Assembly (NCBI RefSeq): GCF_013385985.1
Contig: NZ_JACAOY010000006.1
Location: forward strand, 1 to 64,000
DNA length: 64,000 nucleotides
Source of the DNA: Pseudomonas sp. B6002
Lineage (GTDB): Bacteria; Pseudomonadota; Gammaproteobacteria; Pseudomonadales; Pseudomonadaceae
Direction of reading: 5' to 3'
Below, in pieces: positions 7,474 through 16,109 of the stretch; position 1 is the stretch's first letter; the number at the start of each line of letters is the position of its first letter. The position numbers and the translations under genes were made by a program. The notes below the pieces were generated by a model. It did no database searches. It worked only from the letters and a program-made list of their open reading frames with translations, and was not told where the DNA came from.

Positions 7474-8838
7474 ATGTCTTCTGTCGCCGATGGGTTGCCC
7501 TCCAATAAACGCTTGCCGGCCGTGATCGCCCTGTCTTTGGGGATCGGCATGGCAACCCTGGACACGGCGATCGTCAACACGGCGCTGCCTACGCTGGCCG
7601 AGGGCATCGGCACCGATTCGGCCTCGGTGATCTGGGTGGTCAATGCCTACCAGCTGGCGATTATCGCCACGGTGCTGCCGTTTGCGTCCTTGAGCGATGT
7701 GCTGGGGCACCGTCGGGTGTACCTCGGCGGGTTGCTGCTGTTTATCGTGTCGTCGCTGTTTTGCGGGTTGGCCGGCTCGCTGCTGACCCTGACTGCTGCG
7801 CGAGTGGCACAAGGTCTGGGCGCGGCGGCGCTGATGAGTGTTAACACGGCGCTGCTGCGGCATATCTACCCGTCGAAGATGCTGGGGCGCGGCCTGGGCT
7901 ACAACTCGCTGGTGGTGGGGTTGGCGTTCACATTGGGGCCGACCGCTGCGTCGGCGATTCTGTCGGTGGCGACCTGGCACTGGTTGTACCTGATCAACGT
8001 GCCGCTGGGCCTGCTCGCATTGGGCCTGGGCCTGCGTTCATTACCGGTGCTGCCATTGACCGGCCACGCCTTCGACCGCTTCGCTGCGGTGTTGTGTGCC
8101 GGGTTGTTTGCCTTGCTGGTGCTGGGCCTGGGCACGGCGGTGCATGGCGCGCAAGGCGCCTTGACCCTGGGCCTGATTGCGGTGGCGCTGGTGTGTGGCG
8201 CCTTGCTGCTGCGCCGTGAGGCCGGGCACCCGGCGCCGATGCTGGCGGTGGACCTGTTCAAGCTTCCGGTGTTTGCCCTGTCGTCCCTCACGGCGATCTG
8301 CGCATTCAGTGCCCAGGGCCTGGCGTTTGTCTCGCTGCCGTTTTTGTTGCAGGCGGTGCTGGGCCATAGTCAGGTGGAAACCGGTTTTCTGATGACGCCC
8401 TGGCCGGCGGTGGTGGCGGTGATGGCCCTGGTGGCGGGGCGCCTGGCGGACCGGGTGTCCCTGGGCGTGCTGTGCGGCATAGGCCTGTTGATGCTGAGCG
8501 TGGGCATGGCTGCACTGGCGACCCTGGGCAGCGGCGCGTCGGCGTTTGATATCGGCTGGCGCATGGCGTTGTGCGGTGCCGGTTTCGGGTTCTTCCAGTC
8601 ACCCAACCTCAAGGCGATCATGACCAGCGCACCCTTGGCCCGCAGCGGCGGGGCCAGCGGCATCGTGGCGATTTCGCGGTTGCTGGGGCAAACGCTGGGG
8701 GCCTCGTTGGTAGCGTTCTGTTTCCATTTGTCCCTGGGCAGTGGCCCGCAATACGCGCTGTGGCTGGGCTGCGGGTTTGCCCTGGTGGGCGCGGTGGCGA
8801 GCGTCTTGCGCTTGTTGCCGTATGACAAAAAGGCGTGA
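7474..8838 (+). CDS. MFS drug-efflux transporter, DHA2 (14-TM) family
   Basis: This inner-membrane proton-driven exporter has about 454 residues and numerous hydrophobic segments, the size of the 14-TM DHA2 family. Its first segment contains ATLDTAIVNTALPTLAEG, the usual DHA2 motif, followed by WVVNAYQLAIIATVLPF and the loop motif SDVLGHRRVY. I prefer the ATG at 7474 over the TTG two codons upstream. DHA2 members export lipophilic antibiotics, dyes or siderophores; the substrate here is unknown. It stands between the bufferin cluster and another MFS gene on the same strand, with gaps of about 70-90 bp. Confidence 0.9.
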   Translation: MSSVADGLPSNKRLPAVIALSLGIGMATLDTAIVNTALPTLAEGIGTDSASVIWVVNAYQLAIIATVLPFASLSDVLGHRRVYLGGLLLFIVSSLFCGLAGSLLTLTAARVAQGLGAAALMSVNTALLRHIYPSKMLGRGLGYNSLVVGLAFTLGPTAASAILSVATWHWLYLINVPLGLLALGLGLRSLPVLPLTGHAFDRFAAVLCAGLFALLVLGLGTAVHGAQGALTLGLIAVALVCGALLLRREAGHPAPMLAVDLFKLPVFALSSLTAICAFSAQGLAFVSLPFLLQAVLGHSQVETGFLMTPWPAVVAVMALVAGRLADRVSLGVLCGIGLLMLSVGMAALATLGSGASAFDIGWRMALCGAGFGFFQSPNLKAIMTSAPLARSGGASGIVAISRLLGQTLGASLVAFCFHLSLGSGPQYALWLGCGFALVGAVASVLRLLPYDKKA

Positions 8839-8908
8839 TTGAGCGTTGTAAAACACCGTTCGGGAAGGCTACCGTGGCGACCTGAATATTTCGGGATGTT
8901 TCAGATTT

Positions 8909-10036
8909 ATGTCCAGCCTGGCCCAACGCACTGCTGATGTGTCTTCCCGCCGCGCCGCGCTGACCCTGGCTTTATGCTTGCCCAGTGACGTGTTGCTCTA
9001 CCTGCTGCTGCCCATGGAATCCCAGGCGTTCGGCATCACCCTGGCCCAGGCCGGGGTGCTGCTGGCGGCCAACCGCCTGGTGCGGATTTTCGGCTACCGG
9101 CATGTCCTCAACTTTTACGCGCGCAACGGTGACCGCCTCACCTGCATGATCGCCGCAGGCGCCGCGACCGTGTGCGCCCTGGGCAACTCGATGCTCTCGG
9201 GCTTTGCGGCGCTGCTCTGCCTGCGCTTGATCTGGGGCCTGTGCTTTGCCGCGTTGAACCTGTCGACCCAAGTACTGGCCACCTCCGAACCCGCAGGCGC
9301 GGCGCGGAGGGCAGGGCGCTCGCGGGCCATGATCGCGCTGGGGCCGATGCTCGCGCTGCCTTTGGGCGGCTGGCTGACGCTGTGGGCGGGGCCGCGTCCG
9401 ATCTTCGCGATTCTGGCCGGCTGCTGCCTGCTGGGGCTATGGGCGGCCCACGGCCTGCCGCGCACCAGGCATGACCTGCACAGCACCGGGCGGCGCTTCA
9501 AGTGGCCGGACAGCGTGGCGACCTGGTCGTTTATCGAAGGCGTGGCGTTGGATGGGTTGTTCATTTTTGGCCTGTCGATCCAGGCGCAGAAGATTTTGGG
9601 CGGCAACGCGGTGCTGATCGCCGGTGGCCTGATGGCCCTGCGGTATGCCTCGGAAATGCTCCTGAGCCCCCTCGGTGGCCGGGCCGCCCAGCGCTTTGGC
9701 GCCACCTCGATGTTGCTGCTGTTTTCATTCCTGAGTGCCCTGGCCCTGACTGCGTTTGGCAGCTACTGGGTGATCGTCGGCGCGGCGGCGGTGCTGGTGT
9801 TGCGCGCCCTGCAACTGCCGCTGGTGACCACCCTGGTGGCCGAGCGCAACCCGGGTTCGATGCGCGTTTCTGCCCTGGCGTCCAACGCGGTGTGGCGCGA
9901 CGTGGGTGCGGGGCTCGGGCCGCTGCTGGCCGGTTTGTTGCTGCCGGTGGCGTCGGCCCCCTGGGTATTCGGCCTGGCAGGCGCCGCGATTGCACTGAGC
10001 GCGGTGTTCTGCTGGCGGGCAAAGGTTTCCCACTGA
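8909..10036 (+). CDS. MFS transporter, 12-TM type
   Basis: This 375-residue protein has roughly 11-12 hydrophobic segments with MFS character, including AAGATVCALGNSMLSG, RLIWGLCFAALNLSTQVLAT and a central cytoplasmic loop rich in basic residues (LPRTRHDLHSTGRRFKW). I could not tie it to a characterised subfamily. It lies 70 bp downstream of the DHA2 gene and almost touches the following MEKHLA gene, so the latter two are probably co-transcribed. The substrate is unknown. Confidence 0.85.
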   Translation: MSSLAQRTADVSSRRAALTLALCLPSDVLLYLLLPMESQAFGITLAQAGVLLAANRLVRIFGYRHVLNFYARNGDRLTCMIAAGAATVCALGNSMLSGFAALLCLRLIWGLCFAALNLSTQVLATSEPAGAARRAGRSRAMIALGPMLALPLGGWLTLWAGPRPIFAILAGCCLLGLWAAHGLPRTRHDLHSTGRRFKWPDSVATWSFIEGVALDGLFIFGLSIQAQKILGGNAVLIAGGLMALRYASEMLLSPLGGRAAQRFGATSMLLLFSFLSALALTAFGSYWVIVGAAAVLVLRALQLPLVTTLVAERNPGSMRVSALASNAVWRDVGAGLGPLLAGLLLPVASAPWVFGLAGAAIALSAVFCWRAKVSH

Positions 10037-10052
10037 CGATGTGAGGTTGTGT

Positions 10053-10520
10053 GTGTCCCTTCAAGAAAACTTCGTAAGCGTGCTGGATGAGGCATATCGA
10101 CACTGGACCGGCCAGGGACTGCCGGCCCCCGAACACCTGGACCCGCCACAACGCCTGGCCTGGCTGCACGCCGAGGCCCCCTACAGCCTGCTGGCCCATG
10201 ACGGCGCCGCCGACCCGCTGTTTACCTACGTCAACGCCTGCGCGCTGGCCTGCTTCAAGTACCCGCGTGAAGACTTCATCGGCATGCCGTCGCGCTTCAG
10301 CGCCTCGGAACTCGACCGCGCCGCACGTCAGGTGCTGCTGGAGCAGGTCACTGCCAATGGCATCGCCGACGGCTACAGCGGCTGGCGGGTGGACGCGCAG
10401 GGTGAGCCGTTCATGATCCACGCCGGGGTGGTGTGGACGTTGCTCGATAACGCCGGCCAACCCTGCGGGCAGGCCGCGCTGTTCTGGCCCGATGAGCAAC
10501 GCATCGGCGTGCTCGCCTAA
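10053..10520 (+). CDS. MEKHLA-domain (PAS-like) protein
   Basis: This protein of about 155 residues spans one MEKHLA domain: VLDEAYRHWTG, PPQRLAWLHAEAPYSLLAH, FTYVNACALACFKYPREDFIGMPSR, then GYSGWRVDAQGEPFMIHAGVVW. The domain is PAS-like and occurs in plant HD-ZIP factors and as stand-alone bacterial proteins, where the bound ligand is unknown. Translation may start at GTG 10053, or at GTG 10041, which adds four residues; gaggttg upstream favours 10053. Its stop overlaps the stop codon of the opposing DUF3087 gene, so the two genes converge with shared bases. Confidence 0.8.
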   Translation: MSLQENFVSVLDEAYRHWTGQGLPAPEHLDPPQRLAWLHAEAPYSLLAHDGAADPLFTYVNACALACFKYPREDFIGMPSRFSASELDRAARQVLLEQVTANGIADGYSGWRVDAQGEPFMIHAGVVWTLLDNAGQPCGQAALFWPDEQRIGVLA

Positions 10521-11038
10521 GCGCTTTTAAAGCGTTCCAGCCAGGCGGGGTCGAACCGGGTTTGCTCGGTGTCGATCCCCAGCGCCTGCAGCTTCGCCTT
10601 GTGCGCTTCAAGCTCGCCCACCAACTGCGCCTGGGCGCTGGAATTGGCATCCAGCGCATGCATCTGCGTCAGCCCCAGGTGATAGAAACGCAGCACCTTG
10701 AGGGCGGTCGGGTCGTTGGCTTGTACGCCCTCGGTGACCCGGTGCATCACGTTGGTGATGCTCATCAGGCTGCGCTTGAGTTGCCAGCCATACAACGCCG
10801 GCGCCAACCACGGCTGGTTCCACAGCGGGCCACGCACCAGGGCGACGGTGACCAACACGCCAGCAAACACACCCCCGACGTTGAAGCGGAAGTTGTCACC
10901 CCCGGGCTCGCCAAACAGCATCACCGCCAGGCTCGACAGCAACATGGCCAGGGCCACGAACACCACGGCGATAATCAGCGTGCTGCGGCGGGTGAGTTGA
11001 CGGTAGGTGGCGGGGTCGCAGGGTTTGAGTTCGAACAT
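10517..11038 (-). CDS. DUF3087 inner-membrane protein
   Basis: This 173-residue protein starts MFELKPCDPATYRQL, which fits the DUF3087 family of gammaproteobacterial proteins of unknown function. Two adjacent transmembrane segments are visible (about residues 18-42 and 52-70), followed by a soluble helical C-terminal part with coiled-coil-like stretches. The ATG at 11038 has a ctggagag site upstream; longer in-frame starts lack one. It is transcribed leftward and meets the MEKHLA gene tail to tail, overlapping by four bases. Confidence 0.75.
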   Translation of the reverse strand: MFELKPCDPATYRQLTRRSTLIIAVVFVALAMLLSSLAVMLFGEPGGDNFRFNVGGVFAGVLVTVALVRGPLWNQPWLAPALYGWQLKRSLMSITNVMHRVTEGVQANDPTALKVLRFYHLGLTQMHALDANSSAQAQLVGELEAHKAKLQALGIDTEQTRFDPAWLERFKSA

Positions 11039-11161
11039 CCGGTTCAGCTCTCCAGGAGGGGCAGGGCGGCATCTTCTCATGCTTGCGCAAAAGAGTTGAA
11101 CGATGGTTCGCGGGGCTTTCTCTAAAACGGTGTAGGCCACCCACTTGAAAGGTGAACCGTC

Positions 11162-11338
11162 ATGCCCGAATACAAACAGCCGCCGCCTGGTACGCCCAAC
11201 CCTGACCGCACACCCGGCGAAGAGGAGCGCGACAACGATGCGCTACGCCCCAATGACCCGGCGGAGCGTCAGGACAACGATGTGGAACAGGTAGAAGAAG
11301 ACCTGGAAAACCTTCACGACAAGGCACGTCCGCTTTAA
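11162..11338 (+). CDS. Very small acidic hypothetical protein
   Basis: A 58-residue protein starts at ATG 11162 (MPEYKQPPPGTPNPDRTPGE) after AGGTGA and ends at a TAA at 11336-11338. It is Pro-rich at the N-terminus and strongly acidic afterwards (ERQDNDVEQVEEDLENLHDK), with no cysteine or hydrophobic segment, so it is probably soluble and partly disordered. The next tiny acidic protein starts 14 bp downstream, and the two look like an operon. Function unknown. Confidence 0.6.
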   Translation: MPEYKQPPPGTPNPDRTPGEEERDNDALRPNDPAERQDNDVEQVEEDLENLHDKARPL

Positions 11339-11352
11339 ATCAGGAGACCACC

Positions 11353-11550
11353 ATGAGCCATCCCCCGAAAGGCCCCCGTTCGGACGAACATCGCAGTGGC
11401 GAAGATGAACTGGGCTTCGACCCGGACTCGCCGGATTTGGAAGACCCGCAGGTTGACCCCATAGGTCCGGCGATTGCGCCGTTGGACAAGGAGAAAGCGC
11501 CGGCGCAGAAACCGCGCCCCTATGATCCTTTGGGTGATCTGAAGCCATGA
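11353..11550 (+). CDS. Very small acidic, Pro-rich hypothetical protein
   Basis: This 65-residue protein (MSHPPKGPRSDEHRSGEDEL) has the ribosome-binding site caggag 6 bp before its ATG. Composition is dominated by Pro, Asp, Glu and Lys, with the segment DPDSPDLEDPQVDPIGPA, and no membrane segment. Similar short proteins are common in Pseudomonas and carry only DUF names. It follows the 58-residue acidic gene by 14 bp. A stress-related role is only a guess from this composition. Confidence 0.65.
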   Translation: MSHPPKGPRSDEHRSGEDELGFDPDSPDLEDPQVDPIGPAIAPLDKEKAPAQKPRPYDPLGDLKP

Positions 11551-12010
11551 CGGTAGCGGCTCGCCATTGCTGGGGAGTGGAGGGGACAGATGGACCGAAG
11601 CTCATCTGTTCCAACTCCAAGTCGAGTCGCTTCAACACGAACGCTTGCCTTTGAAAGTGAAGGTCCTGTTTCGGGCCATCGCTGGAACCGTGCTCATTCC
11701 ATCAAAGTCGCTGATCAGCACATCGTCTCGCACATCGCATCCACAGCAGATGCGGCTGTGTACGCGCTCCTGCCCCTGAACGCTTAGCCACTGCCCCTGG
11801 ATAAAGTCCTCTGGCGAAGCCCAGCCCTCGCCCCATCGGGGCTCACTTCTTTCCCATCGTCGCGTCTGATACCGAACTGATACCGAAGTGATCCCGCCAT
11901 GGCCTGGCGCCATGATCGCCACCGCCGCCATATTGAATCGCCCCAATAAGGCCAACGCCAAACTCAATAACGCAATGATCAATTAACCCACTACTGGGCA
12001 GGAGCGAGCC
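11551..12010. other. Gene-poor stretch before the MACPF gene
   Basis: 460 bp without a gene I can support. One open frame on the + strand (11590-11787, 65 codons, starting MDRSSSVPTPSR) has a strong ggagggg site 6 bp upstream and could encode a small protein, but its codon use is indifferent and the opposite strand is also open here. The last 100 bp are AT-richer and probably carry the promoter of the MACPF gene, whose ribosome-binding site (caggag) is at about 11999-12004. Confidence 0.4.
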
Positions 12011-13909
12011 ATGAATGGCGAAATAGACACAGCCAACGTTATCAAAACTGCGGATTACAAGGAGCTCAACGGCGATCTCGGCCATGGTCGAAACCGCCTC
12101 AGCGCAGCCCAGTCACCGAAAGAGCGCGTATTTGATCCGGCATCCGGCGCCGGCATCCAGCGGCACACGGACACACGTCGCGAAGATTACTCATCATTCT
12201 ACAAATCGATTCTGGATTATCGTCGCGAAACAAAGCTCGAATTCAATACGACTGCCAGCTATGGCAAATTTTCCGCCGAATTTCATTTCAACTTTGAAAG
12301 TAAATACACCTCCCACCAAGACAACACGGCCGCCGTGCGGACCCTGCGCCTGGTCTTCGGCGGCGCGAAGCTCGACGCGGTTTCGGCCGCGGTGCTTTCG
12401 TCCAAGTTCAGCGCAGAAGTCGACCGCCTGCCTACGCTGTTCAACCACGAAGAAGCGCATAAATTCTACAGGTTCTTCGACATGTTCGGGACCGACGTGG
12501 TGACCTCGATCGCTCTGGGCGGCAATCTGTACTTCCAGGTCCTGGTGCAGAAATCCAAAGTCACGGAGCTCGAAAAGATCAAGGTCGAGCTGGAGGCCGA
12601 GTACGGCAGCTTCTTCAAGGCTGACGGTTCGCTTGATGATACGGTCGAGCGCAGGCAGTACATCGAGAGCCGTGAAGCCTCAGTCACCACTGAGGGCGGC
12701 AACAACAACATCTTCTCCGACGCCATCTTCACGAAGCCGGCGAGGTATGCCGAAAAGACGAACGATTGGGTGACTTCCGTCGGGAAAAAACCAGTCGTCG
12801 TCGGACGGGAATTCAAGCCGGTCTACGCTTTCATTGCCGACGACAAGCGACGCATCGCGGCACAGAAGGCCTTGGACCACTATCTGGGCCGCTACCTGAA
12901 CGTCCATTCGACCTGGGCTTACTCCAGCTTGACCGTCGGCAACATGACACAGCAAAAATCGGCCGCCGGTGCCGTCGGCAGGCCCGGTATCAAGGTACGC
13001 GTGATCGACCGCAAGACGCTGGAGGGACGGGAAGAGTATTTCACGGCCCCCGCTATCGGTAGCGCCGTACCCGAGATCAACCAGTTCTGGAATACGTTCG
13101 AGTCCGGTGTCGAATCCATGGGACTCGAGGGCGCAATCGTACTGCTGGCGACGGAATTTTGGCCACGGGAAAGCCGCTACAGCCCGCCGGATCACATCAT
13201 CGATTTCCTCAGGCATAAATGCGGCGGCTCGGAGGCGACCCTGCATCGCTGGCGCGATGATTCCCTTCGCTGCGTGCCATGCCCCTATGCCGGCGCCAGC
13301 TATGGGCTGATCGGCTACGGCAGGGGCACCTTCCAGGACAAGGGTGGCGATGCCTACGTGATCGGCTTCGGCAATCCGGGTGAAACGCTGCGGCTGGAGC
13401 TTCAGATTTCCGCTGACCTCCATACTGATGAAGACGGTACGGCGAAGGTCACTTGCAACGATATCTTCCAGGGGGAAGCGATCCGTTTCCTGAAGTTTCG
13501 CAGCGAACATTGGAGCACCTGGCAGATCGCCGCCGACCCTCAGGTTCCGGGGCGCGTCATATTGGAAAACGACAGTGCGGGTGATGCCAGCAAGGCACTG
13601 TGGTACGCGCAGCCGGTACCGCCAAAATACGGCTTTCAACCTTTCTACTTGATCAACGCCCAGACCTGCGGCGTTCTGCAATGGGACAGTGGCGGAGCGG
13701 CCGAAGAGAAGGAGGCCGTGCTGCGCCCGTTCGCCCCCAATCTCGACATCAACCTGTGGCACCTGGGCTACCCTTTTATTGTGTGCCTGTCTTACAACCC
13801 GAGCTGGGACCTGCGTGCCTTTGGAGATCGGCGCGTGAAAGTGGCGCCCTACCGGGGCAGGGACACAGAACTGCGTTGGTCGCCAAGTGAAGTCAGTCGT
13901 GTGCTCTGA
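12011..13909 (+). CDS. MACPF (membrane-attack-complex/perforin) domain pore-forming protein
   Basis: This 632-residue protein carries a diverged MACPF signature at residues 159-171, FGTDVVTSIALGG; the family pattern is [YW]-G-[TS]-H-[FY]-x6-GG, so the core G-T and the x6-GG spacing are kept but His is replaced by Asp. The preceding FYRFFDMFG also fits. The MACPF part probably spans about residues 40-340, with amphipathic stretches flanking the signature that could form the membrane hairpins. The last 250 residues (LRLELQISADL, FYLINAQTCGVLQWD, NLDINLWHLGYPFIVCLSY) look beta-rich and may be a lectin-like targeting domain. There is no signal peptide, as in other bacterial MACPF toxins. Bacterial relatives include insecticidal proteins of Photorhabdus and Chromobacterium. 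The small gene behind it may be its partner. Confidence 0.78.
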   Translation: MNGEIDTANVIKTADYKELNGDLGHGRNRLSAAQSPKERVFDPASGAGIQRHTDTRREDYSSFYKSILDYRRETKLEFNTTASYGKFSAEFHFNFESKYTSHQDNTAAVRTLRLVFGGAKLDAVSAAVLSSKFSAEVDRLPTLFNHEEAHKFYRFFDMFGTDVVTSIALGGNLYFQVLVQKSKVTELEKIKVELEAEYGSFFKADGSLDDTVERRQYIESREASVTTEGGNNNIFSDAIFTKPARYAEKTNDWVTSVGKKPVVVGREFKPVYAFIADDKRRIAAQKALDHYLGRYLNVHSTWAYSSLTVGNMTQQKSAAGAVGRPGIKVRVIDRKTLEGREEYFTAPAIGSAVPEINQFWNTFESGVESMGLEGAIVLLATEFWPRESRYSPPDHIIDFLRHKCGGSEATLHRWRDDSLRCVPCPYAGASYGLIGYGRGTFQDKGGDAYVIGFGNPGETLRLELQISADLHTDEDGTAKVTCNDIFQGEAIRFLKFRSEHWSTWQIAADPQVPGRVILENDSAGDASKALWYAQPVPPKYGFQPFYLINAQTCGVLQWDSGGAAEEKEAVLRPFAPNLDINLWHLGYPFIVCLSYNPSWDLRAFGDRRVKVAPYRGRDTELRWSPSEVSRVL

Positions 13910-13951
13910 CCCCTGTTTGCTCCGTCCTCCTATTTGAAAAGGAATATTAAA

Positions 13952-14152
13952 ATGGCTAAGGGATACCAGTCGTTTCTGCAGAAATCGACCCGCATTACCT
14001 ACTGCAGCAAAGAGAAATATGCCAATCACGAGCTCTCTGCCGTATGGGTGGCTGATGCATTGAAGCACTTCAAGATCGAGGCCTCGGACACCAAGGACTA
14101 CAAATACCCTCTCGACAGCCAGCCGGCCCGAGCCACGATCTGGCCGACCTGA
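13952..14152 (+). CDS. Small hypothetical protein downstream of the MACPF gene
   Basis: This 66-residue protein starts at ATG 13952 after aaaggaat (MAKGYQSFLQKSTRITYCSK) and lies 42 bp behind the MACPF gene on the same strand. It has no signal peptide or membrane segment. A middle part, HELSAVWVADALKHFKIEAS, is predicted helical. It could be a companion or immunity factor for the MACPF protein, but nothing in the sequence proves this. The C-terminus (ARATIWPT) may be shortened by a frameshift. Confidence 0.5.
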   Translation: MAKGYQSFLQKSTRITYCSKEKYANHELSAVWVADALKHFKIEASDTKDYKYPLDSQPARATIWPT

Positions 14153-14236
14153 CCGCAAGCGCTCCAGGTGCTGTAAAGGACGCAGACGGCCAGCCACTTC
14201 GTCGACAGACGGGGATGTCAACAGCCGGCTCTTGAT

Positions 14237-14273
14237 GGCTAATGCCAGTCAGCTTGACTGACTGGCATTAGCC
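14237..14273. terminator. Perfect 15-bp inverted repeat, possible bidirectional terminator
   Basis: The arms 14237-14251 and 14259-14273 (ggctaatgccagtca and its reverse complement) are perfect, with a 7-base loop. They sit 85 bp after the small MACPF companion gene. No T tract follows on either strand, so intrinsic termination is not certain. The rest of 14153-14543 shows no gene I can support. Confidence 0.45.
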
Positions 14274-14543
14274 GCTGCGAGAACTGCGGCGATGATCTGC
14301 ACTGTGTTTATCCGTTCACTAATCGCCGCGCCAATCGTATGAAAAACCCAAACCTGCCAGTCGCCACAGGCAGAAACTCACCCAAAGCGCGCATTTGACA
14401 GTCAGTACTCGATAACTGACTTTTCACTGTGGTTCCCACTCTGACCATAAACAACGGCGGCCAATGGGGGCCATTCACCTCAGCCTGACTCGTCCCCGTT
14501 GCTTCGCATTCTTCACGCACCCGCTTCAAAAAGGTCACAGGAA

Positions 14544-14723
14544 ATGAGATCAGTAGAAAACAATCCTCCACAGCTCACGCGTATTCCGCTCGCCGCCATC
14601 GGCGCCTTGCTTGGGGTTGTTTTCAGCCCTTCGCGCAAGGTGTTCAAGGCGCTGGTGGCGTTTGTGTGGGTGGTGGTTGGGATAGGGGGGAATTTGGCGG
14701 TTCTCGCTGTGATGGTCACGTAA
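14544..14723 (+). CDS. Small putative membrane protein
   Basis: A 59-residue frame starts at ATG 14544 (MRSVENNPPQLTRIPLAAIG) after cagga, with two hydrophobic stretches: LAAIGALLGVVF and ALVAFVWVVVGIGGNLAVLAVMV. This is compatible with a small inner-membrane protein with one or two spans. It has no recognisable family and its neighbours give no clue. Confidence 0.4.
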   Translation: MRSVENNPPQLTRIPLAAIGALLGVVFSPSRKVFKALVAFVWVVVGIGGNLAVLAVMVT

Positions 14724-14785
14724 GCGTCCCCGGTGGTCACTCGCGAATTGCTCCCTCAGTCCCTTCAATACAGGCGAGCCCGCCT

Positions 14786-15025
14786 ATGATTTTGAACCCC
14801 GTCATTACCGCTCATTTGGTCGCTGAAGTCAGGGCGCTTTCGGCGTCACCGCGTTGGCAATATCCAGACACTCCGGGGTCGGCGCAAATAGTCGAGTTGA
14901 GCGCGCGCCTCTGTTCTCCAACGATGTACAGAGCCTTTCGGGATACTCCTGAAGGCAATTACCTGTTGTACGTGATCGAGGCATATGAGCAGGCCATGAA
15001 TGATGATTTCAGGCGCTCGCAGTAG
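14786..15025 (+). CDS. Hypothetical protein
   Basis: A 79-residue frame starts at ATG 14786 (MILNPVITAHLVAEVRALSA) and ends in a helical segment (NYLLYVIEAYEQAMNDDFRR). The composition is that of a soluble helical protein. The ribosome-binding site is weak. It precedes the Sel1 lipoprotein gene by 55 bp on the same strand. I do not recognise a family. Confidence 0.45.
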   Translation: MILNPVITAHLVAEVRALSASPRWQYPDTPGSAQIVELSARLCSPTMYRAFRDTPEGNYLLYVIEAYEQAMNDDFRRSQ

Positions 15026-15080
15026 TACCCTTGCGACCGCTCAATATTTCCGTCATGGCATGTAAGGACACAGATAAAGT

Positions 15081-16037
15081 ATGACTCGGAACCTATCATT
15101 GATTGCGCTGTTGTTCGCCTTGGCTGGTTGCCAAAGCCTGAGCGATATGGGTAAAAACACCGCTGCCTACATCAAGACGGCACGAAATAATCCGGCATCG
15201 ATGGACCTGCAAAGCACCCGCTACGAGCCGTTTGGCACCTTCGATTACACGCGTGACGACAGCCAGAGCAATGCCTGCCATGAAGCCATTTATAGCAGAG
15301 AGATTGCATCCGCTAGCCTGAAAATGGTGAAGGAGGGGAGCAATGCTGGCAATGCGACGTGCCAGCATGTACTCGGCACGTTTTACGAGAGCGGAAATGG
15401 CGTCACTCAGGATTTCGGTAAGGCCCGCAGCCTGTATCTCGAAGCGGTAAAGGATGACCCATATGCCTATGTTGAACTCGGACGCATGGCGCACGATGGG
15501 GTGGGCGAACCCGCTGATCTGGTCAAGGCCCGTGATTACTACCGACTGGCGGGGCGAGCGGGTGCGGTGGCGCTGGGTGGGATGATGGAGCACGGTCAGG
15601 GCGGTACACATGATGTGCCCGCAGCTTTGAAGCTTTATGTTGAGGCGACGCAGAAATATGGCGACTCAGCCTGGCAGGCGATGCGGCCGTTGTTGGCGCG
15701 AGGGGTTGAACTCGACGCCGAGCAGGTGCAGAAATACAACCGGTTATGGATTGAAGGATTGGTACGCCAACAACGCATTCGCTTGGTGATGTCTTCGGTG
15801 TTCAAGCATGTCAGGGCATCCGGTCAGACCTTCACGGTCACCGTGCTTTATCAGTTTGCAGTGGGGGACACCCGTTCCAAGGCCTATCTGGTCAAGAGCT
15901 GTGGCGATCCGATGATCGACAATCTCGTTGTGGCGGCCGTGGACCGTCTATCCATGAAAGACCTCTATTTGACTCCGGGAGGAAAGGGGGCTCCAAGTAT
16001 TCAAGTTCCGATCATGCTGGTGCCCAGTGCTGGTTGA
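15081..16037 (+). CDS. Sel1-repeat lipoprotein
   Basis: This 318-residue protein has a lipoprotein signal with the lipobox LAGC (Cys17). The middle (about residues 95-200) consists of Sel1-like repeats: HVLGTFYESGNGVTQDFGKA, VELGRMAHDGVGEPADLVKA and VALGGMMEHGQGGTHDVPAA. Sel1 repeats are helical protein-binding modules. The C-terminal part (VTVLYQFAVGDTRSKAYLVK, then VPIMLVP) resembles the small TonB C-terminal-like fold seen in envelope lipoproteins. It is likely an envelope scaffold protein; no function can be assigned. Confidence 0.75.
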   Translation: MTRNLSLIALLFALAGCQSLSDMGKNTAAYIKTARNNPASMDLQSTRYEPFGTFDYTRDDSQSNACHEAIYSREIASASLKMVKEGSNAGNATCQHVLGTFYESGNGVTQDFGKARSLYLEAVKDDPYAYVELGRMAHDGVGEPADLVKARDYYRLAGRAGAVALGGMMEHGQGGTHDVPAALKLYVEATQKYGDSAWQAMRPLLARGVELDAEQVQKYNRLWIEGLVRQQRIRLVMSSVFKHVRASGQTFTVTVLYQFAVGDTRSKAYLVKSCGDPMIDNLVVAAVDRLSMKDLYLTPGGKGAPSIQVPIMLVPSAG

Positions 16038-16109
16038 AATTGCGTGTTGTCATTGGCGTCATTGCCGGCTCGGACTTTGTAAAAACACCACGTGCCAACG
16101 CCGTTGAAT

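Noticed and set aside
11632-11982. Minus-strand open frame before the MACPF gene
   Set aside because: No start signal, poor codon use and overlap with an equally open plus frame; not enough to call a gene.
12680-14221. 513-codon minus-strand open frame opposite the MACPF gene
   Set aside because: Antisense shadow; the plus frame has the MACPF signature, a caggag site and a sensible start.
14308-14571. Minus-strand frame of 87 codons
   Set aside because: No ribosome-binding site, and it overlaps the better-supported small membrane gene on the plus strand.
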